This document shows positions 19,501 through 27,455 of a stretch of DNA of 64,000 nt, one piece after another (position 1 is the first letter of the stretch; each line of letters begins with the position of its first letter). The notes beneath the pieces were generated by a model. It was not told where the DNA came from. It saw only the letters and a program-made list of their open reading frames with translations, and did not search any database. Source of the stretch: Vibrio nitrifigilis (GTDB lineage: Bacteria > Pseudomonadota > Gammaproteobacteria > Enterobacterales > Vibrionaceae). The stretch spans positions 3,022,990 to 3,086,989 of the forward strand of contig NZ_JADPMR010000001.1 of assembly GCF_015686695.1 (NCBI RefSeq), given 5' to 3'. The translations under genes were made by a program, and so were the position numbers.

Positions 19501-19783
19501 TGGTATTAACCCTCGTCTTGTTAACAAAGTACATGAAGGTCGCCCTCACATTCTTGACCGTATCAAGAACAATGAGTATACCTACATTGTAAATACGGCA
19601 GCTGGTCGTCAAGCGATTGAAGATTCAAAAGTACTTCGCCGTGGTGCTTTGCTTGAAAAAGTGAACTACACTACGACTCTTAACGCGGCATTTGCAACCT
19701 GTATGGCACACACTGCAGACGCAAAAGCAGCAGTTCGTTCAGTACAAGAGCTGCACGCATTAGTTCGCGAAAATCAGGCATGA
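16553..19783 (+). CDS. carB: Carbamoyl-phosphate synthase large subunit
   Basis: The 1076-aa synthetase subunit with two homologous ATP-grasp halves. The first (residues ~1-400, ILGAGPIVIGQACEFDYSG) phosphorylates bicarbonate; the second (from ~550, LGGGPNRIGQGIEFDY) phosphorylates carbamate. The C-terminal ~140 residues are the allosteric domain that binds UMP and ornithine in enterobacteria. An oligomerisation domain lies between the halves. GGAG precedes the ATG. A strong terminator ends the carAB operon. Confidence 0.98.
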   Translation: MPKRTDIKSILILGAGPIVIGQACEFDYSGAQACKALREEGYRVILVNSNPATIMTDPEMADATYIEPINWEVVRKIIEKERPDAILPTMGGQTALNCALDLEKYGVLAEFNVEMIGATADAIDKAEDRSRFDKAMKSIGLECPRADTAKSMEEAYKVLEMVGFPCIIRPSFTMGGTGGGIAYNKEEFDDICRRGLDLSPTNELLIDESLIGWKEYEMEVVRDKNDNCIIVCSIENFDAMGIHTGDSITVAPAQTLTDKEYQLMRNASLAVLREIGVETGGSNVQFGINPKDGRMVIIEMNPRVSRSSALASKATGFPIAKVAAKLAIGYTLDELMNDITGGATPASFEPTIDYVVTKIPRFNFEKFNGSNDRLTTQMKSVGEVMAIGRNQQESLQKALRGLEVGATGFDSMVDLEAPDALTKIRYELKEAGAQRIWYIADAFRAGMSVDGIFNLTNIDRWFLVQIEELIQLEADIKAGGFAGLTEDVLRRVKRKGFADARLSKLLGVAEKEIRRVRDQYNIHPVYKRVDTCAAEFASDTAYMYSSYDEECEANPTDREKIMVLGGGPNRIGQGIEFDYCCVHASLALREDGYETIMVNCNPETVSTDYDTSDRLYFEPVTLEDVLSIVRVEKPKGVIVQYGGQTPLKLARELEAFGVPIIGTSPDAIDRAEDRERFQHAVQRLGLKQPENATVTAIDQAVEKAREIGYPLVVRPSYVLGGRAMEIVYDEADLRRYFNEAVSVSNESPVLLDRFLDDATEVDIDAICDGERVLIGGIMEHIEQAGVHSGDSACSLPAYTLSHEIQDKMREEVEKLAFELGVRGLMNTQFAVKDNEIYLIEVNPRAARTVPFVSKATGAQLAKIAARVMVGQTLEQQGYTKEIIPPYYAVKEVVLPFNKFPGVDPLLGPEMRSTGEVMGIGETFAEAFAKAEMACGSYYPEAGRALLSVRDGDKERVVDLASKLVKLGYKLDATHGTAVILGEAGINPRLVNKVHEGRPHILDRIKNNEYTYIVNTAAGRQAIEDSKVLRRGALLEKVNYTTTLNAAFATCMAHTADAKAAVRSVQELHALVRENQA

Positions 19784-19817
19784 TACTAACTAGTTAGTCA
19801 AGCATTGAACTTAATTT

Positions 19818-19842
19818 AGCCCACCTTATGGTGGGCTTTTTT
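19818..19842 (+). terminator. carAB terminator
   Basis: Perfect arms AGCCCACC and GGTGGGCT around TTAT, followed by T6. Confidence 0.92.
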
Positions 19843-19998
19843 ATTGCTATTTTGCTGATTATAACCAAATATTCGATTATTTTAGAACCTAGTTAAATAA
19901 TGAAAAATTGGAATAGATCAGTGTCGCCACTTTCGCTGTTTATTGATTAATGACAGTGATAATTTGCGCCTTTTGTTAGTTGTATCTTCAGAGGGTTA

Positions 19999-20778
19999 AT
20001 GGACGTTTCGTTACAAGTACTTACGATGTTGTTTTTTGTTGCAGGTGCCGCGGGGTTTATCGATGCGATGGCTGGTGGTGGAGGGTTAATTACTTTACCT
20101 GCTTTGCTTGCTGCTGGTGTCTCTCCAGCTCAAGCGCTGGCAACGAATAAATTACAAAGTTCATTTGGTAGTTTTTCTGCTTCGCTATATTTTATCCGTA
20201 ATGGGCACGTCAAACTAAAAGAAATGGGGCTTGCGATTGTTTGCACTTACATTGGGGCAGCAACGGGGGCCGAGTTAGTCCAGCGCATTGATGCCTCAGT
20301 ACTGACCACGCTTATTCCTGGCTTACTCATTTCCATATCTTTGTATTTTTTATTAGCGCCACAAACGCGCAGAGATAGCAGTAAACAACCACTAAACCCT
20401 TTGTGGTTTGCCCTTACTGTGGGAACTTGCATTGGTTTTTATGATGGATTTTTTGGGCCAGGAACAGGCTCAATTTTTGCCGTATGCTTTATCTTATTGG
20501 GGCATTGTAATCTGGTGCAAGCCACAGCGCGGGCGAAAGTTTTAAATTTTACCTCTAATATTGCAGCGCTAACTTTTTTCTTAATTGCTGGTTTGCCAAT
20601 ATGGAAAATCGGTTTGGTGATGGCTGTTGGACAGTTCTTAGGTGGGCGATTAGGGGCGAAGGTCGTTATCGCCAAAGGACAAAAGTGGATTCGTCCATTG
20701 GTGATTATCATGTGTCTAATTATGGCGTTAAAGTTGCTGTTGGAACAGTACCAGCAATGGTTTCAATCCATCTTTTAA
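19999..20778 (+). CDS. TSUP (TauE/SafE-type) membrane transporter, YfcA-like
   Basis: A 259-aa polytopic inner-membrane protein with about eight hydrophobic segments and two repeated halves. The signatures GFIDAMAGGGGLITLPAL and ATNKLQSSFGS near the N-terminus, and GFYDGFFGPGTGSIF with ARAKVLNF in the second half, are typical of the TSUP (TauE/SafE, COG0730) family. Family members export or import small organosulfur or organic acid anions; the substrate here cannot be told. The last 59 bp overlap the 3' end of a LysR regulator on the other strand. Confidence 0.85.
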   Translation: MDVSLQVLTMLFFVAGAAGFIDAMAGGGGLITLPALLAAGVSPAQALATNKLQSSFGSFSASLYFIRNGHVKLKEMGLAIVCTYIGAATGAELVQRIDASVLTTLIPGLLISISLYFLLAPQTRRDSSKQPLNPLWFALTVGTCIGFYDGFFGPGTGSIFAVCFILLGHCNLVQATARAKVLNFTSNIAALTFFLIAGLPIWKIGLVMAVGQFLGGRLGAKVVIAKGQKWIRPLVIIMCLIMALKLLLEQYQQWFQSIF

Positions 20779-21574
20779 CACGTGTTGAACGGTAAGTATT
20801 CGCTCGAACACAAATGTGTATCGGGCGAGTTAATTGCGCTAATTGCGGAAAATCAAAACAGTATTTGGCATCGATGCGTAACGTTTGTACCACTGAGAGA
20901 GGAACAAGGGCTGGAGCGGTATCCCCAAGAGCTAATTGCGCCGCTGCTGTGTAAGAGTCCATTTGCATCATTGGGTGAATTCCCAGCTTTGCCAATATGG
21001 AACTTTGATATGTATTGGCCGTATTCACTAGGTCATTGGTGATCAATTCACTAGGGAGTGTGGTTAAAGGTTGATGACTGACGATCAAGAAAGGCTCGTC
21101 ACAGAGGTGAAAAGCCAGTAAACCATGGTTTGCTGATAAATGCCCAGCACAAAAACCAATGGTTGCTCGTCCTGATTTTACATTATCAATAATTCGCGGA
21201 GTGTGGTTGGTCGTGATCGTAAAGTGAGGATCGAGTTTTCTATATTCACCAATTACTTGATTAATATAACCTGCAACCAATGTTTCAGAACAGTCGAGCC
21301 TGATCGGGGTGTGATCCTCAAGAGTTTGTTGATCAAACATCAATCCGCGTAGTTCATTAAATGTTGGTTCGATATTCGCAATTAACTGTTCGGCATCAGC
21401 GGTGAGCTTAATATGGCGCCCGGCTGGAACGATAAGTTTTTTACCTAACTTTTGTTCTAGGTTGGCGATGCGCTTACTGACAGCGGATTGGCTGATATAT
21501 AGTAATGCCCCAGTTCGGCTCATGGTTTTTTCTTTACTAAGTACCAGTAATGTTTCTAATCCTTCCAATAACAT
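20720..21574 (-). CDS. LysR-family transcriptional regulator
   Basis: A 284-aa LysR-type protein: N-terminal winged helix-turn-helix (YISQSAVSKRIANLEQKLG, residues ~27-45), linker helix and a periplasmic-binding-protein-like effector domain. It converges with and overlaps the TSUP transporter by 59 bp, so it is not divergent from an obvious target; its neighbour upstream is a VOC protein. Effector and targets are unknown. I see no feature that assigns it to a named subgroup. Confidence 0.85.
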   Translation of the reverse strand: MLLEGLETLLVLSKEKTMSRTGALLYISQSAVSKRIANLEQKLGKKLIVPAGRHIKLTADAEQLIANIEPTFNELRGLMFDQQTLEDHTPIRLDCSETLVAGYINQVIGEYRKLDPHFTITTNHTPRIIDNVKSGRATIGFCAGHLSANHGLLAFHLCDEPFLIVSHQPLTTLPSELITNDLVNTANTYQSSILAKLGIHPMMQMDSYTAAAQLALGDTAPALVPLSVVQTLRIDAKYCFDFPQLAQLTRPIHICVRANTYRSTRVKRWIETIAGTVPTATLTP

Positions 21575-21619
21575 TGCGCTTTCTCATACTGCTGACGGCC
21601 TCATTTAAGCAAATTAGTC

Positions 21620-22033
21620 TTAAGATGGGTAGTGATTTTTTAGCGCATTATCAGCTGAAAAATATTGGATAAATTCCCATTCGATCCCGCTGTTATCAAA
21701 AAAGTAGACTCGTTTTCTATATTGGCTGTTTTCATTAATTTCATTAAGTCGGTAACCCGCATCTAATAGTCTTTGCTCTACAGCAAGGGCATCGTCTACG
21801 ACTATTCCAATATGATTAATACCCACATCGTTATATGGTGTGCGATTGCTATTTTCTTTATCGGTCATTTCCTGTAATGCAATGTAGCTATCCTGTGTTC
21901 CGATATGTGCCCAGCGGTAACCATTTTCTCCTTGATGACGTACTTTAAAATCAGGTAATGCCAATTGAATAAACTCAATAGCTTCATCGATATTTTTTAC
22001 AGTGACATTGGTGTGTTCAACATAGCTTGGCAT
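21620..22033 (-). CDS. VOC (glyoxalase/dioxygenase fold) family protein
   Basis: A 137-aa protein with two beta-alpha-beta-beta-beta modules. Likely metal ligands are seen at the usual four places: His in EHTNVTV, Glu in YIALQE, His in INHIGIVVDD and Glu in GIEWEFIQY. Enzymes of this fold act as glyoxalases, dioxygenases or resistance proteins; the substrate is not evident. The ATG at 22033 has a GGAG nine bases upstream; a GTG at 22048 would add five residues but overlaps that site. A 72-bp imperfect palindrome abuts the ribosome site. Confidence 0.8.
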   Translation of the reverse strand: MPSYVEHTNVTVKNIDEAIEFIQLALPDFKVRHQGENGYRWAHIGTQDSYIALQEMTDKENSNRTPYNDVGINHIGIVVDDALAVEQRLLDAGYRLNEINENSQYRKRVYFFDNSGIEWEFIQYFSADNALKNHYPS

Positions 22034-22045
22034 ATAACATTTCTC

Positions 22046-22117
22046 CACTTAAATAAAGTTTTTTGTTTATATAGTCACGTGGAGCTATATAAGTAAATAA
22101 AAAACTTTATTTAAGTG
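22046..22117. repeat. Large imperfect palindrome upstream of the VOC gene
   Basis: Arms at 22046-22074 and 22085-22117 share 19 perfectly complementary outer bases, then one mismatch, TTTA, a 4-base insertion in one arm and TATAG, around a 10-base centre that contains CACGTG. As RNA it would form a long hairpin ending exactly at the ribosome site of the VOC gene. Confidence 0.85.
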
Positions 22118-22183
22118 GCTTGGTCAGATGGAATTGTGATCAATATCTTGGTTGATATGATCAAATAGAGTTTGGAGAGCGAT

Positions 22184-22210
22184 AAAAAGCCCCGCGTAAA
22201 TAGCGAGGCT
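22184..22210 (-). terminator. pdxY terminator
   Basis: Read on the minus strand: arms AGCCTCGC and GCGGGGCT (one wobble), then TTTTTATC, 29 bp after the pdxY stop. Confidence 0.8.
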
Positions 22211-22238
22211 CGATGGGATAATTAAGCATTATGATAGA

Positions 22239-23117
22239 TTACGCGTAACTTTCGGAATGTTGTTCGACTAATTCTGCCGGGAAGTGTTCACTAGGATTGA
22301 TGAGTTCATCTTGTGCTGCAATCGTTTGCAATTCCCATTCTCCGCTTTTAAAGGTTGTTTTTAGAACGCCATGCACTGCATCATGGCAGTGTTGGAATGC
22401 TTGTAGTGGAGACCAGCCTTTTAGTAAACCTGCAGTAAAGATTGATGTGATTAAATCGCCTACACCGATGGGCTCTTTACAAATCTGATAAAGAGGGCGT
22501 TTTGCCAAATAGACGCCATCTTTGGTGGCTAGCATCATATTGAAATTCTGTTTATCGATACCATGTAGATGTTTAGCAATGATAAGTTTAGGTCCTTTAG
22601 TCAGCGCCTTATGACAAGCTTTGACGGCATCTTCTAAGCTATTAATTTCCATATTCGCAATTTGTGAAAGCTCGAACTGGTTTGGCACAATGACATCAGC
22701 AATTGGAATCAAGGTATTAATCAATTGTTCAGTGATCCCCGGTGCCACAATACATCCTTTCTCAGGATTACTCATAACCGGGTCACAGACATAAAGAGCA
22801 TTTGGGTTGGCTTGTTTTACTTTCGCTACTGTATCGGCGACGACAGAACATTGCTCTGCAGTCCCTTGGTAACCTGTAACCACAGCTTGGCATTCGGTTA
22901 ATACATCAAGGTTAGCCAAACCACGAACGACTTCAGCAATATCGTCAGCAGTAAAGGCATGTCCAGTCCATCCTTGTGTGTAATGAGTATGATTAGAAAA
23001 TTGGACAGTATGGATTGGCCAGACTTCAAACCCCATTCGTTGCATTGGAAAAACAGCGCTGCTATTCCCTGCATGGCCATAACTCACATGTGATTGGATG
23101 GATAGAATCCCTTGCAT
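22239..23117 (-). CDS. pdxY: Pyridoxal kinase
   Basis: Phosphorylates pyridoxal in the B6 salvage pathway. The 292-aa protein belongs to the ribokinase-like PdxY group: N-terminal ILSIQSHVSYGHAGNSSAVFP, then VTGYQGTAEQC, YVCDPVMSNPEKGC, PNQFELSQIA, and the ATP/anion-hole motif PIGVGDLITSIFTAGLL near residue 219. Length and motifs match PdxY rather than PdxK. It is a single gene with its own terminator; a short palindrome lies 42-55 bp before the start codon. Confidence 0.95.
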   Translation of the reverse strand: MQGILSIQSHVSYGHAGNSSAVFPMQRMGFEVWPIHTVQFSNHTHYTQGWTGHAFTADDIAEVVRGLANLDVLTECQAVVTGYQGTAEQCSVVADTVAKVKQANPNALYVCDPVMSNPEKGCIVAPGITEQLINTLIPIADVIVPNQFELSQIANMEINSLEDAVKACHKALTKGPKLIIAKHLHGIDKQNFNMMLATKDGVYLAKRPLYQICKEPIGVGDLITSIFTAGLLKGWSPLQAFQHCHDAVHGVLKTTFKSGEWELQTIAAQDELINPSEHFPAELVEQHSESYA

Positions 23118-23158
23118 AACAATCGTATCTCTTTTGATTAACTTTGATATATAAATAA

Positions 23159-23172
23159 ACGGTGAACACCGT
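23159..23172. promoter_or_regulatory. Perfect short palindrome upstream of pdxY
   Basis: ACGGTG-AA-CACCGT, six-base arms around two bases, 42-55 bp before the pdxY start codon. The size and position suit an operator, but no known regulator motif is recognised. Confidence 0.4.
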
Positions 23173-23317
23173 CAGTTGTTGATTGAGTCTGTGCTTCAGA
23201 CCATGTCATTAAGGCTACACCTAAGTGGTGAAAAGCAACAGTGATATTTATTCATTAACAGCGAATATTACAAATGGTTTCAACTGCTGTTAACTGATTT
23301 TACCGAGTTTTCTTATT

Positions 23318-23489
23318 CTATACCCGACTAACCTCAAGAGGCTGTTTCAGCGAGAATGTATTCGTATTTGGGCATGAAGCTCCAGTCACTCCACATTGAA
23401 AGAGAATGAGCATTCCTACCTTGATTGAGCTTGATCTAGGTTCGTTGATCAAGCTCTGAATTCTGCATTTTGCGAGCATTTGGGTATAG
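23318..23489. repeat. Dispersed intergenic repeat, copy A
   Basis: A 172-bp stretch bounded by inverted termini CTATACCC (23318-23325) and GGGTATAG (23482-23489). A 36-bp core at 23329-23364 matches 34 of 36 bases with an inverted copy at 52084-52119. It fills most of the pdxY-TRIC gap and touches the stop of the TRIC gene. Non-coding, transposon-like in form but with no transposase. Confidence 0.65.
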
Positions 23490-23493
23490 GTTA

Positions 23494-24135
23494 TTAACGT
23501 TGTAGAGCAAAGATTGGTAGTGATAAATGCCAGCGAATAGCGCCTAACCGAATAATAAGTGTCGACGATATACCAGATAAAAGGGCAGTTTCGGATGAAT
23601 AGCCTAATGCGAGCGCAGAGGTGTGAAATACACCGCCTATAATACAAGCTGTTGCGTAAACTTCACTACGCAACACCATTGGGATTTCTCTCGCCAGCAC
23701 ATCACGAATGATACCACCGCCACAGCCAGTTAGAACGCCCATAATAATTGCAACGAGCGGTGAACTTTGATAACTCATGGCTTTTTCGACACCAATACCG
23801 ACAAAAACAGCAAGCCCAATAGCATCGCAGACAGGCAGAATCCACCAAGCTACTCTTTTAGGGCGTCGAACGATCAACATAGTAATAATACAAGTGATTA
23901 GAATAACCCACAGGTAGCTGGTGTTACGAATCCAAAAGACAGGGGTTGCGCCCAAGGCCATATCACGAATAGTACCGCCGCCAATCGCAGTAACACTGGC
24001 GAGAACGATTACCCCAAATGGATCCATACGTAAGCGACCAGCAAGTAGGACACCAGAAACGGCAAATATCGCCGTACCAAATAGGTCAATAGAGTAGAGT
24101 AATGAAATATCCACCGTTAATCGCGCTCTTGTCAT
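23494..24135 (-). CDS. TRIC-family (UPF0126, YicG-like) membrane protein
   Basis: A 213-aa protein with about seven hydrophobic segments in two similar halves, each with a glycine-rich kink: TAIGGGTIRDMALG in the first and TGCGGGIIRDVLAREIP in the second. These GGGxxRD motifs define the UPF0126/TRIC family, whose prokaryotic members form trimeric cation channels. The physiological ion here is unknown. It is the last gene downstream of mtnN, cbiB-like and btuF on the same strand (53 bp after btuF) and could be co-transcribed. Confidence 0.85.
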   Translation of the reverse strand: MTRARLTVDISLLYSIDLFGTAIFAVSGVLLAGRLRMDPFGVIVLASVTAIGGGTIRDMALGATPVFWIRNTSYLWVILITCIITMLIVRRPKRVAWWILPVCDAIGLAVFVGIGVEKAMSYQSSPLVAIIMGVLTGCGGGIIRDVLAREIPMVLRSEVYATACIIGGVFHTSALALGYSSETALLSGISSTLIIRLGAIRWHLSLPIFALQR

Positions 24136-24188
24136 TTAGGGAAGTCAATCGGCCACGGATTGTACGAGATTTAGTGGGCGATCGGCTA

Positions 24189-25049
24189 CTATTTTCTGGT
24201 CAGATTTTCTCGTGCTTGAGCGAAATATTGGCAGACTTCTTTAATCGCGCGTAAGGTGCGCGGAGTTGGGCGATTAAGCCAGTCAGAATGAAGCGACCAA
24301 ACCCGATGATGACCGACAGCTGGAATTTCATTTTTCCATTCTTGCCACATTGAACCGTCAGTCATCGCATGTTCTGAGGTGAAAATAACATCGGGTTGGG
24401 CGAGGACGACCTGTTCTATACCAACTTGCGGATAGGGACTGGGGCTGTCACCAAATACATTTTTACCGCCACAAAAAGAGAAGACTTCACTCGGCCAGTT
24501 ATCTTGAGCCACAGTAATAATCGGTTTTTGACTGAGCTGATAAAAATAACGAACGGGTGTTTGATGACTATAACGTTGCTTGAGTGCTTTCAGTTGTGAG
24601 TTAAATGTTTTAGCTGCTTGTTGGCCAATACTGGGATTAGTTGCAAACTGGCTTAAATCGATAAGATTTTTGCTGATATCTGCCAGTGTTTGGACATGGG
24701 ATGCGTAGAGATGAAAGCCCATCTGCTTTAATTTATTGATCTCTCGTACCGGATTGCCTTCTGGCCAAGTAATAATGAGATCGGGTTGTAGCGCTACGAT
24801 CCTATCGACATTGATGCCTTTGTAGTTCGCAATCTTTTCCAGCTTTTGCGCTGCGGGGGGATAATCGCTGTAGTCACTAACAGCAATCAGCTTATCTCCT
24901 AGTCCAGCAGCAAAGGCTAGCTCTGTAGCATGAGGTGATAAGCTAATGATTCTTTGCGGGGTAGAGGCATAAACAGCAGAGCTGGCAATAAACAATAATG
25001 CGGTTAAACATATTGCGCCATAAGACATAAATAGGCGAATAAACAACAA
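24189..25049 (-). CDS. btuF: BtuF, periplasmic vitamin B12-binding protein
   Basis: Substrate-binding protein that hands cobalamin to the BtuCD ABC importer. Signs: a hydrophobic export signal (AICLTALLFIASSAVYA), then ISLSPHATELAFAAGLGDKL, VAVSDYSDYP-like, ALQPDLIITWPEG and CGGKNVF, all typical of the BtuF/FhuD-like fold. The chosen start is TTG 25049, nine bases after a GGAG; ATG 25028 is an alternative that also leaves a signal peptide, and a TTG at 25076 inside the preceding gene is possible. It directly follows the CbiB-like gene, which links it to corrinoid metabolism. btuC and btuD are not in the window. Confidence 0.88.
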   Translation of the reverse strand: MLFIRLFMSYGAICLTALLFIASSAVYASTPQRIISLSPHATELAFAAGLGDKLIAVSDYSDYPPAAQKLEKIANYKGINVDRIVALQPDLIITWPEGNPVREINKLKQMGFHLYASHVQTLADISKNLIDLSQFATNPSIGQQAAKTFNSQLKALKQRYSHQTPVRYFYQLSQKPIITVAQDNWPSEVFSFCGGKNVFGDSPSPYPQVGIEQVVLAQPDVIFTSEHAMTDGSMWQEWKNEIPAVGHHRVWSLHSDWLNRPTPRTLRAIKEVCQYFAQARENLTRK

Positions 25050-25053
25050 GAAA

Positions 25054-26007
25054 TTATACTCCGTGGTAGATAGCAAGCATGAGCAGGCTTTCTAGCAGAA
25101 TCCAGATAAATGATCGCCAAGCAAGCAGGCTTTGAATTTGGGAAAGATGAAGCGCGGCAGGAGCGATTCGTCCACCAATTTTACTACGCACAGCTTTCTT
25201 TTTACCGTAAATAGCGGGACCGCCAAGTGCCAACTGGAGTTTGTTACCAACGACGCAGAGCAGCCATGCTGGCCCTGGAAGCGGCCATGTCGGTGCTTGT
25301 TCGCGCATTTTTTGCCATACATATCCGCTCTGCTTTCCAACGAGTAGCAATAAGCTAAATAAACGCAGAGGGATAACATCTAAAACCGCGACAACTCGAA
25401 CAACAGGGAAACCAAACGGGGAATAATTATCCCGTGTTGGTGACCAAGCGCGAGCCAGTTCGGCTAATAGTCGGTAGGTGAGAGCCCCAATCCCGCCAAA
25501 AATCCCATACCAAAATAATACGGCAATGACATTACGTCCAAAGCCCATGATTAGAGTTTCGGCGGTAGCTTTTCCTAGGCCAAGAGCGGATAGACGTGAA
25601 GTATCACGATTGACATAAACCGAGAGTTTATCCCTTGCTGCCACCTTGTCTTGTTCGGCTAGGGCGAGTGAAATGTGTTTGGTTAATCCCTCTTGTGTGC
25701 GCCAATCAATTGCGAGCAATAACAGTGCAAGTTCAAATAGAGCGGGTTGCCAAACTAACATTTTTAATGCAATCAATACCGCTAATGTTGGTAACAACAT
25801 AAATAACCAAGCGAGTGTGCCGGATATATAACTTTGTTGATATGTATTATTACGGTTGACCTTGTCAGCTAATAGCTCTGCAAACTTATGCCATAAGGTA
25901 ACAGGGTGAGCACTATGAGGAATGGGGATGATTAAATGAAATAGTAGTGCGCCCCATAAGGCTAAGAGCGCACCATTGGTATAGACAGAATGAAAAAATT
26001 CGTCCAT
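25054..26007 (-). CDS. Divergent CbiB/AmpE-like membrane protein
   Basis: A 317-aa inner-membrane protein that resembles CbiB/CobD (adenosylcobinamide-phosphate synthase): VNRDTSRLSALGLGKATAET matches the VGRDTSQL-ETVAEN region, and a later LQLALGGPAIYG matches the IQLGGPNDYFG region. However, the strongly conserved ENTVDG and KAVNTLDSMVGYK segments of true CbiB are not recognisable (MGFGRNVIA and LAELARAWSP stand there). VVAVLDVIPLRLFSLL is closer to AmpE. It sits between mtnN and btuF, which suggests a corrinoid-linked role, but enzymatic activity is doubtful. Confidence 0.7.
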   Translation of the reverse strand: MDEFFHSVYTNGALLALWGALLFHLIIPIPHSAHPVTLWHKFAELLADKVNRNNTYQQSYISGTLAWLFMLLPTLAVLIALKMLVWQPALFELALLLLAIDWRTQEGLTKHISLALAEQDKVAARDKLSVYVNRDTSRLSALGLGKATAETLIMGFGRNVIAVLFWYGIFGGIGALTYRLLAELARAWSPTRDNYSPFGFPVVRVVAVLDVIPLRLFSLLLLVGKQSGYVWQKMREQAPTWPLPGPAWLLCVVGNKLQLALGGPAIYGKKKAVRSKIGGRIAPAALHLSQIQSLLAWRSFIWILLESLLMLAIYHGV

Positions 26008-26018
26008 TTAGCCTGCAC

Positions 26019-26711
26019 TTATTTTAATAGTTCGATCATCTTCAGAACCATTTCTGAAGAGCTTTGTGCTGCAAGTGGTAAGAATTCATCAAATGACATT
26101 GGTGACTCTTTATCCGCAACATCAGAAATAGCGCGAACAACGACAAATGGCACATTAAATTGGTGACAAGTTTGGGCGATCGCGGACGCTTCCATTTCAA
26201 CAGCAACCACTGATGGGAAGTGCTTACGGATGTATTCTTGTTGCTCTGACTTACAAATAAAGGCATCACCAGTACAGATCAAGCCACGTACTGCGTGTTT
26301 ATCCGTTGTACCAAGGGCTTTTTCTGCCACTGACATAAGGTTTTCATCAGCCATAAATGCTGCAGGTTGGCCTGCCATTTGCCCCATCTCGTAACCGAAA
26401 GCCGTTACGTCTGCATCATGGTGACGAACTTCACTTGAAATGACTACATCACCCATTGTTAGGGAAGTATCAAAGCCGCCCGCAGAGCCAGTGTTAATCA
26501 CGACATCCGGTTGGTAATCACTAAGTAAAATGGCAGTGCCGACAGCAGCAGATACTTTACCAATCCCTGATTGAAGAAGTACAACTTCTGCGCCATTGAT
26601 TTGACCACAGTAGTATGTGCAGCCCGCTTTGTTTACTTGCTCAGCGTTTTGCATTGCGTTTTTAAGGATTGCGACTTCTTGCTCCATCGCGCCAATGATG
26701 CCAATTTTCAT
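26019..26711 (-). CDS. mtnN: 5'-methylthioadenosine/S-adenosylhomocysteine nucleosidase
   Basis: Cleaves MTA and SAH (and 5'-deoxyadenosine) to adenine and the ribose derivative, feeding methionine salvage and the LuxS/AI-2 route used by vibrios. The 230-aa protein shows MKIGIIGAMEQEVA, SGIGKVSAAVGT, NTGSAGGFD, VEMEASAIAQ and the catalytic aspartate region VRAISDVADKES. It begins the reverse-strand set mtnN, cbiB-like, btuF; the next gene starts 11 bp after its stop. Confidence 0.97.
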   Translation of the reverse strand: MKIGIIGAMEQEVAILKNAMQNAEQVNKAGCTYYCGQINGAEVVLLQSGIGKVSAAVGTAILLSDYQPDVVINTGSAGGFDTSLTMGDVVISSEVRHHDADVTAFGYEMGQMAGQPAAFMADENLMSVAEKALGTTDKHAVRGLICTGDAFICKSEQQEYIRKHFPSVVAVEMEASAIAQTCHQFNVPFVVVRAISDVADKESPMSFDEFLPLAAQSSSEMVLKMIELLK

Positions 26712-26843
26712 GGATAATCTCTATCGGTTGGAAATCATGTTGAGAGCACAACTTATCGTTAAGTTGCCGCCACTCTCCACTCATTAAATTCAAATATAAA
26801 TATAGTTTAACACGACCTTTCTATTTGAATCGATACGTTTAAC

Positions 26844-27284
26844 TTAGGGCTCGTCTAAAAGTCCCGCTAAATCCAATTTGTCACGTAGCGTTTCAGCTCG
26901 ACGTCTGTTGGCGCCAAAATCGGGATAATCTGCACGAGATTGAGAGCGTACGACTAATTGAAAATCCGTTAACTTTAACTCCAAGTCATCAACTATACGG
27001 AGTATTTTTGAGGTGCATTCAACTCGTAAATACTGAGAGTCTTTGTCTCTATCCGCTATTTTTGTTCCGGGAAGGGTCAGCACTACTCGTTTGACTTGGT
27101 CTAATGTCACACCGGGTCGCAAAATATAGGGCGCAAGATAAAAATCTTCTCGGCTGTCTGATGTGGAAACGCAGCTGGCTTTTTGGCTACAGGGAATATC
27201 AGTACGGTCTTTCGCTGGCGCGATTCCTTGACTGCATGCTCCTAGCATTAAACAGCAAATAATGAGTGTAATACGATGAATCAT
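26844..27284 (-). CDS. DUF1499 family lipoprotein
   Basis: A 146-aa protein with a lipoprotein signal: a hydrophobic stretch, then LGAC at residues 14-17, so a lipidated cysteine at about residue 17. The mature part carries the DUF1499 pattern: a short Cys/Ser-rich start (CSQKASCVSTSDS), AEPYIL-like LAPYIL, and VECTSKILRIVDDLELKL, SQSRADYPDFGANRRR near the C-terminus. Function unknown in the family. It stands alone between mtnN and gltD. Confidence 0.75.
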   Translation of the reverse strand: MIHRITLIICCLMLGACSQGIAPAKDRTDIPCSQKASCVSTSDSREDFYLAPYILRPGVTLDQVKRVVLTLPGTKIADRDKDSQYLRVECTSKILRIVDDLELKLTDFQLVVRSQSRADYPDFGANRRRAETLRDKLDLAGLLDEP

Positions 27285-27392
27285 GACTGCACCTCGGGTG
27301 CTTAATCAAACTATCGATACCAATCCTTTGTGCTAACTCTTTGGACTGGCACACAAAAAATAAACAATTGCTGCGATTATAGGCTCAGATAT

Positions 27393-27426
27393 AAAAAAAA
27401 GGATCCATATCACTATGAATCCTTTA
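27393..27426 (-). terminator. gltBD terminator
   Basis: On the minus strand, arms AAAGGATTCATA and TATGGATCCTTT (one wobble) around GTGA, followed by T8. It ends the gltBD operon. Confidence 0.88.
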
Positions 27427-27455
27427 ATAAATTATGATTTATGTGCGCTAAAACA

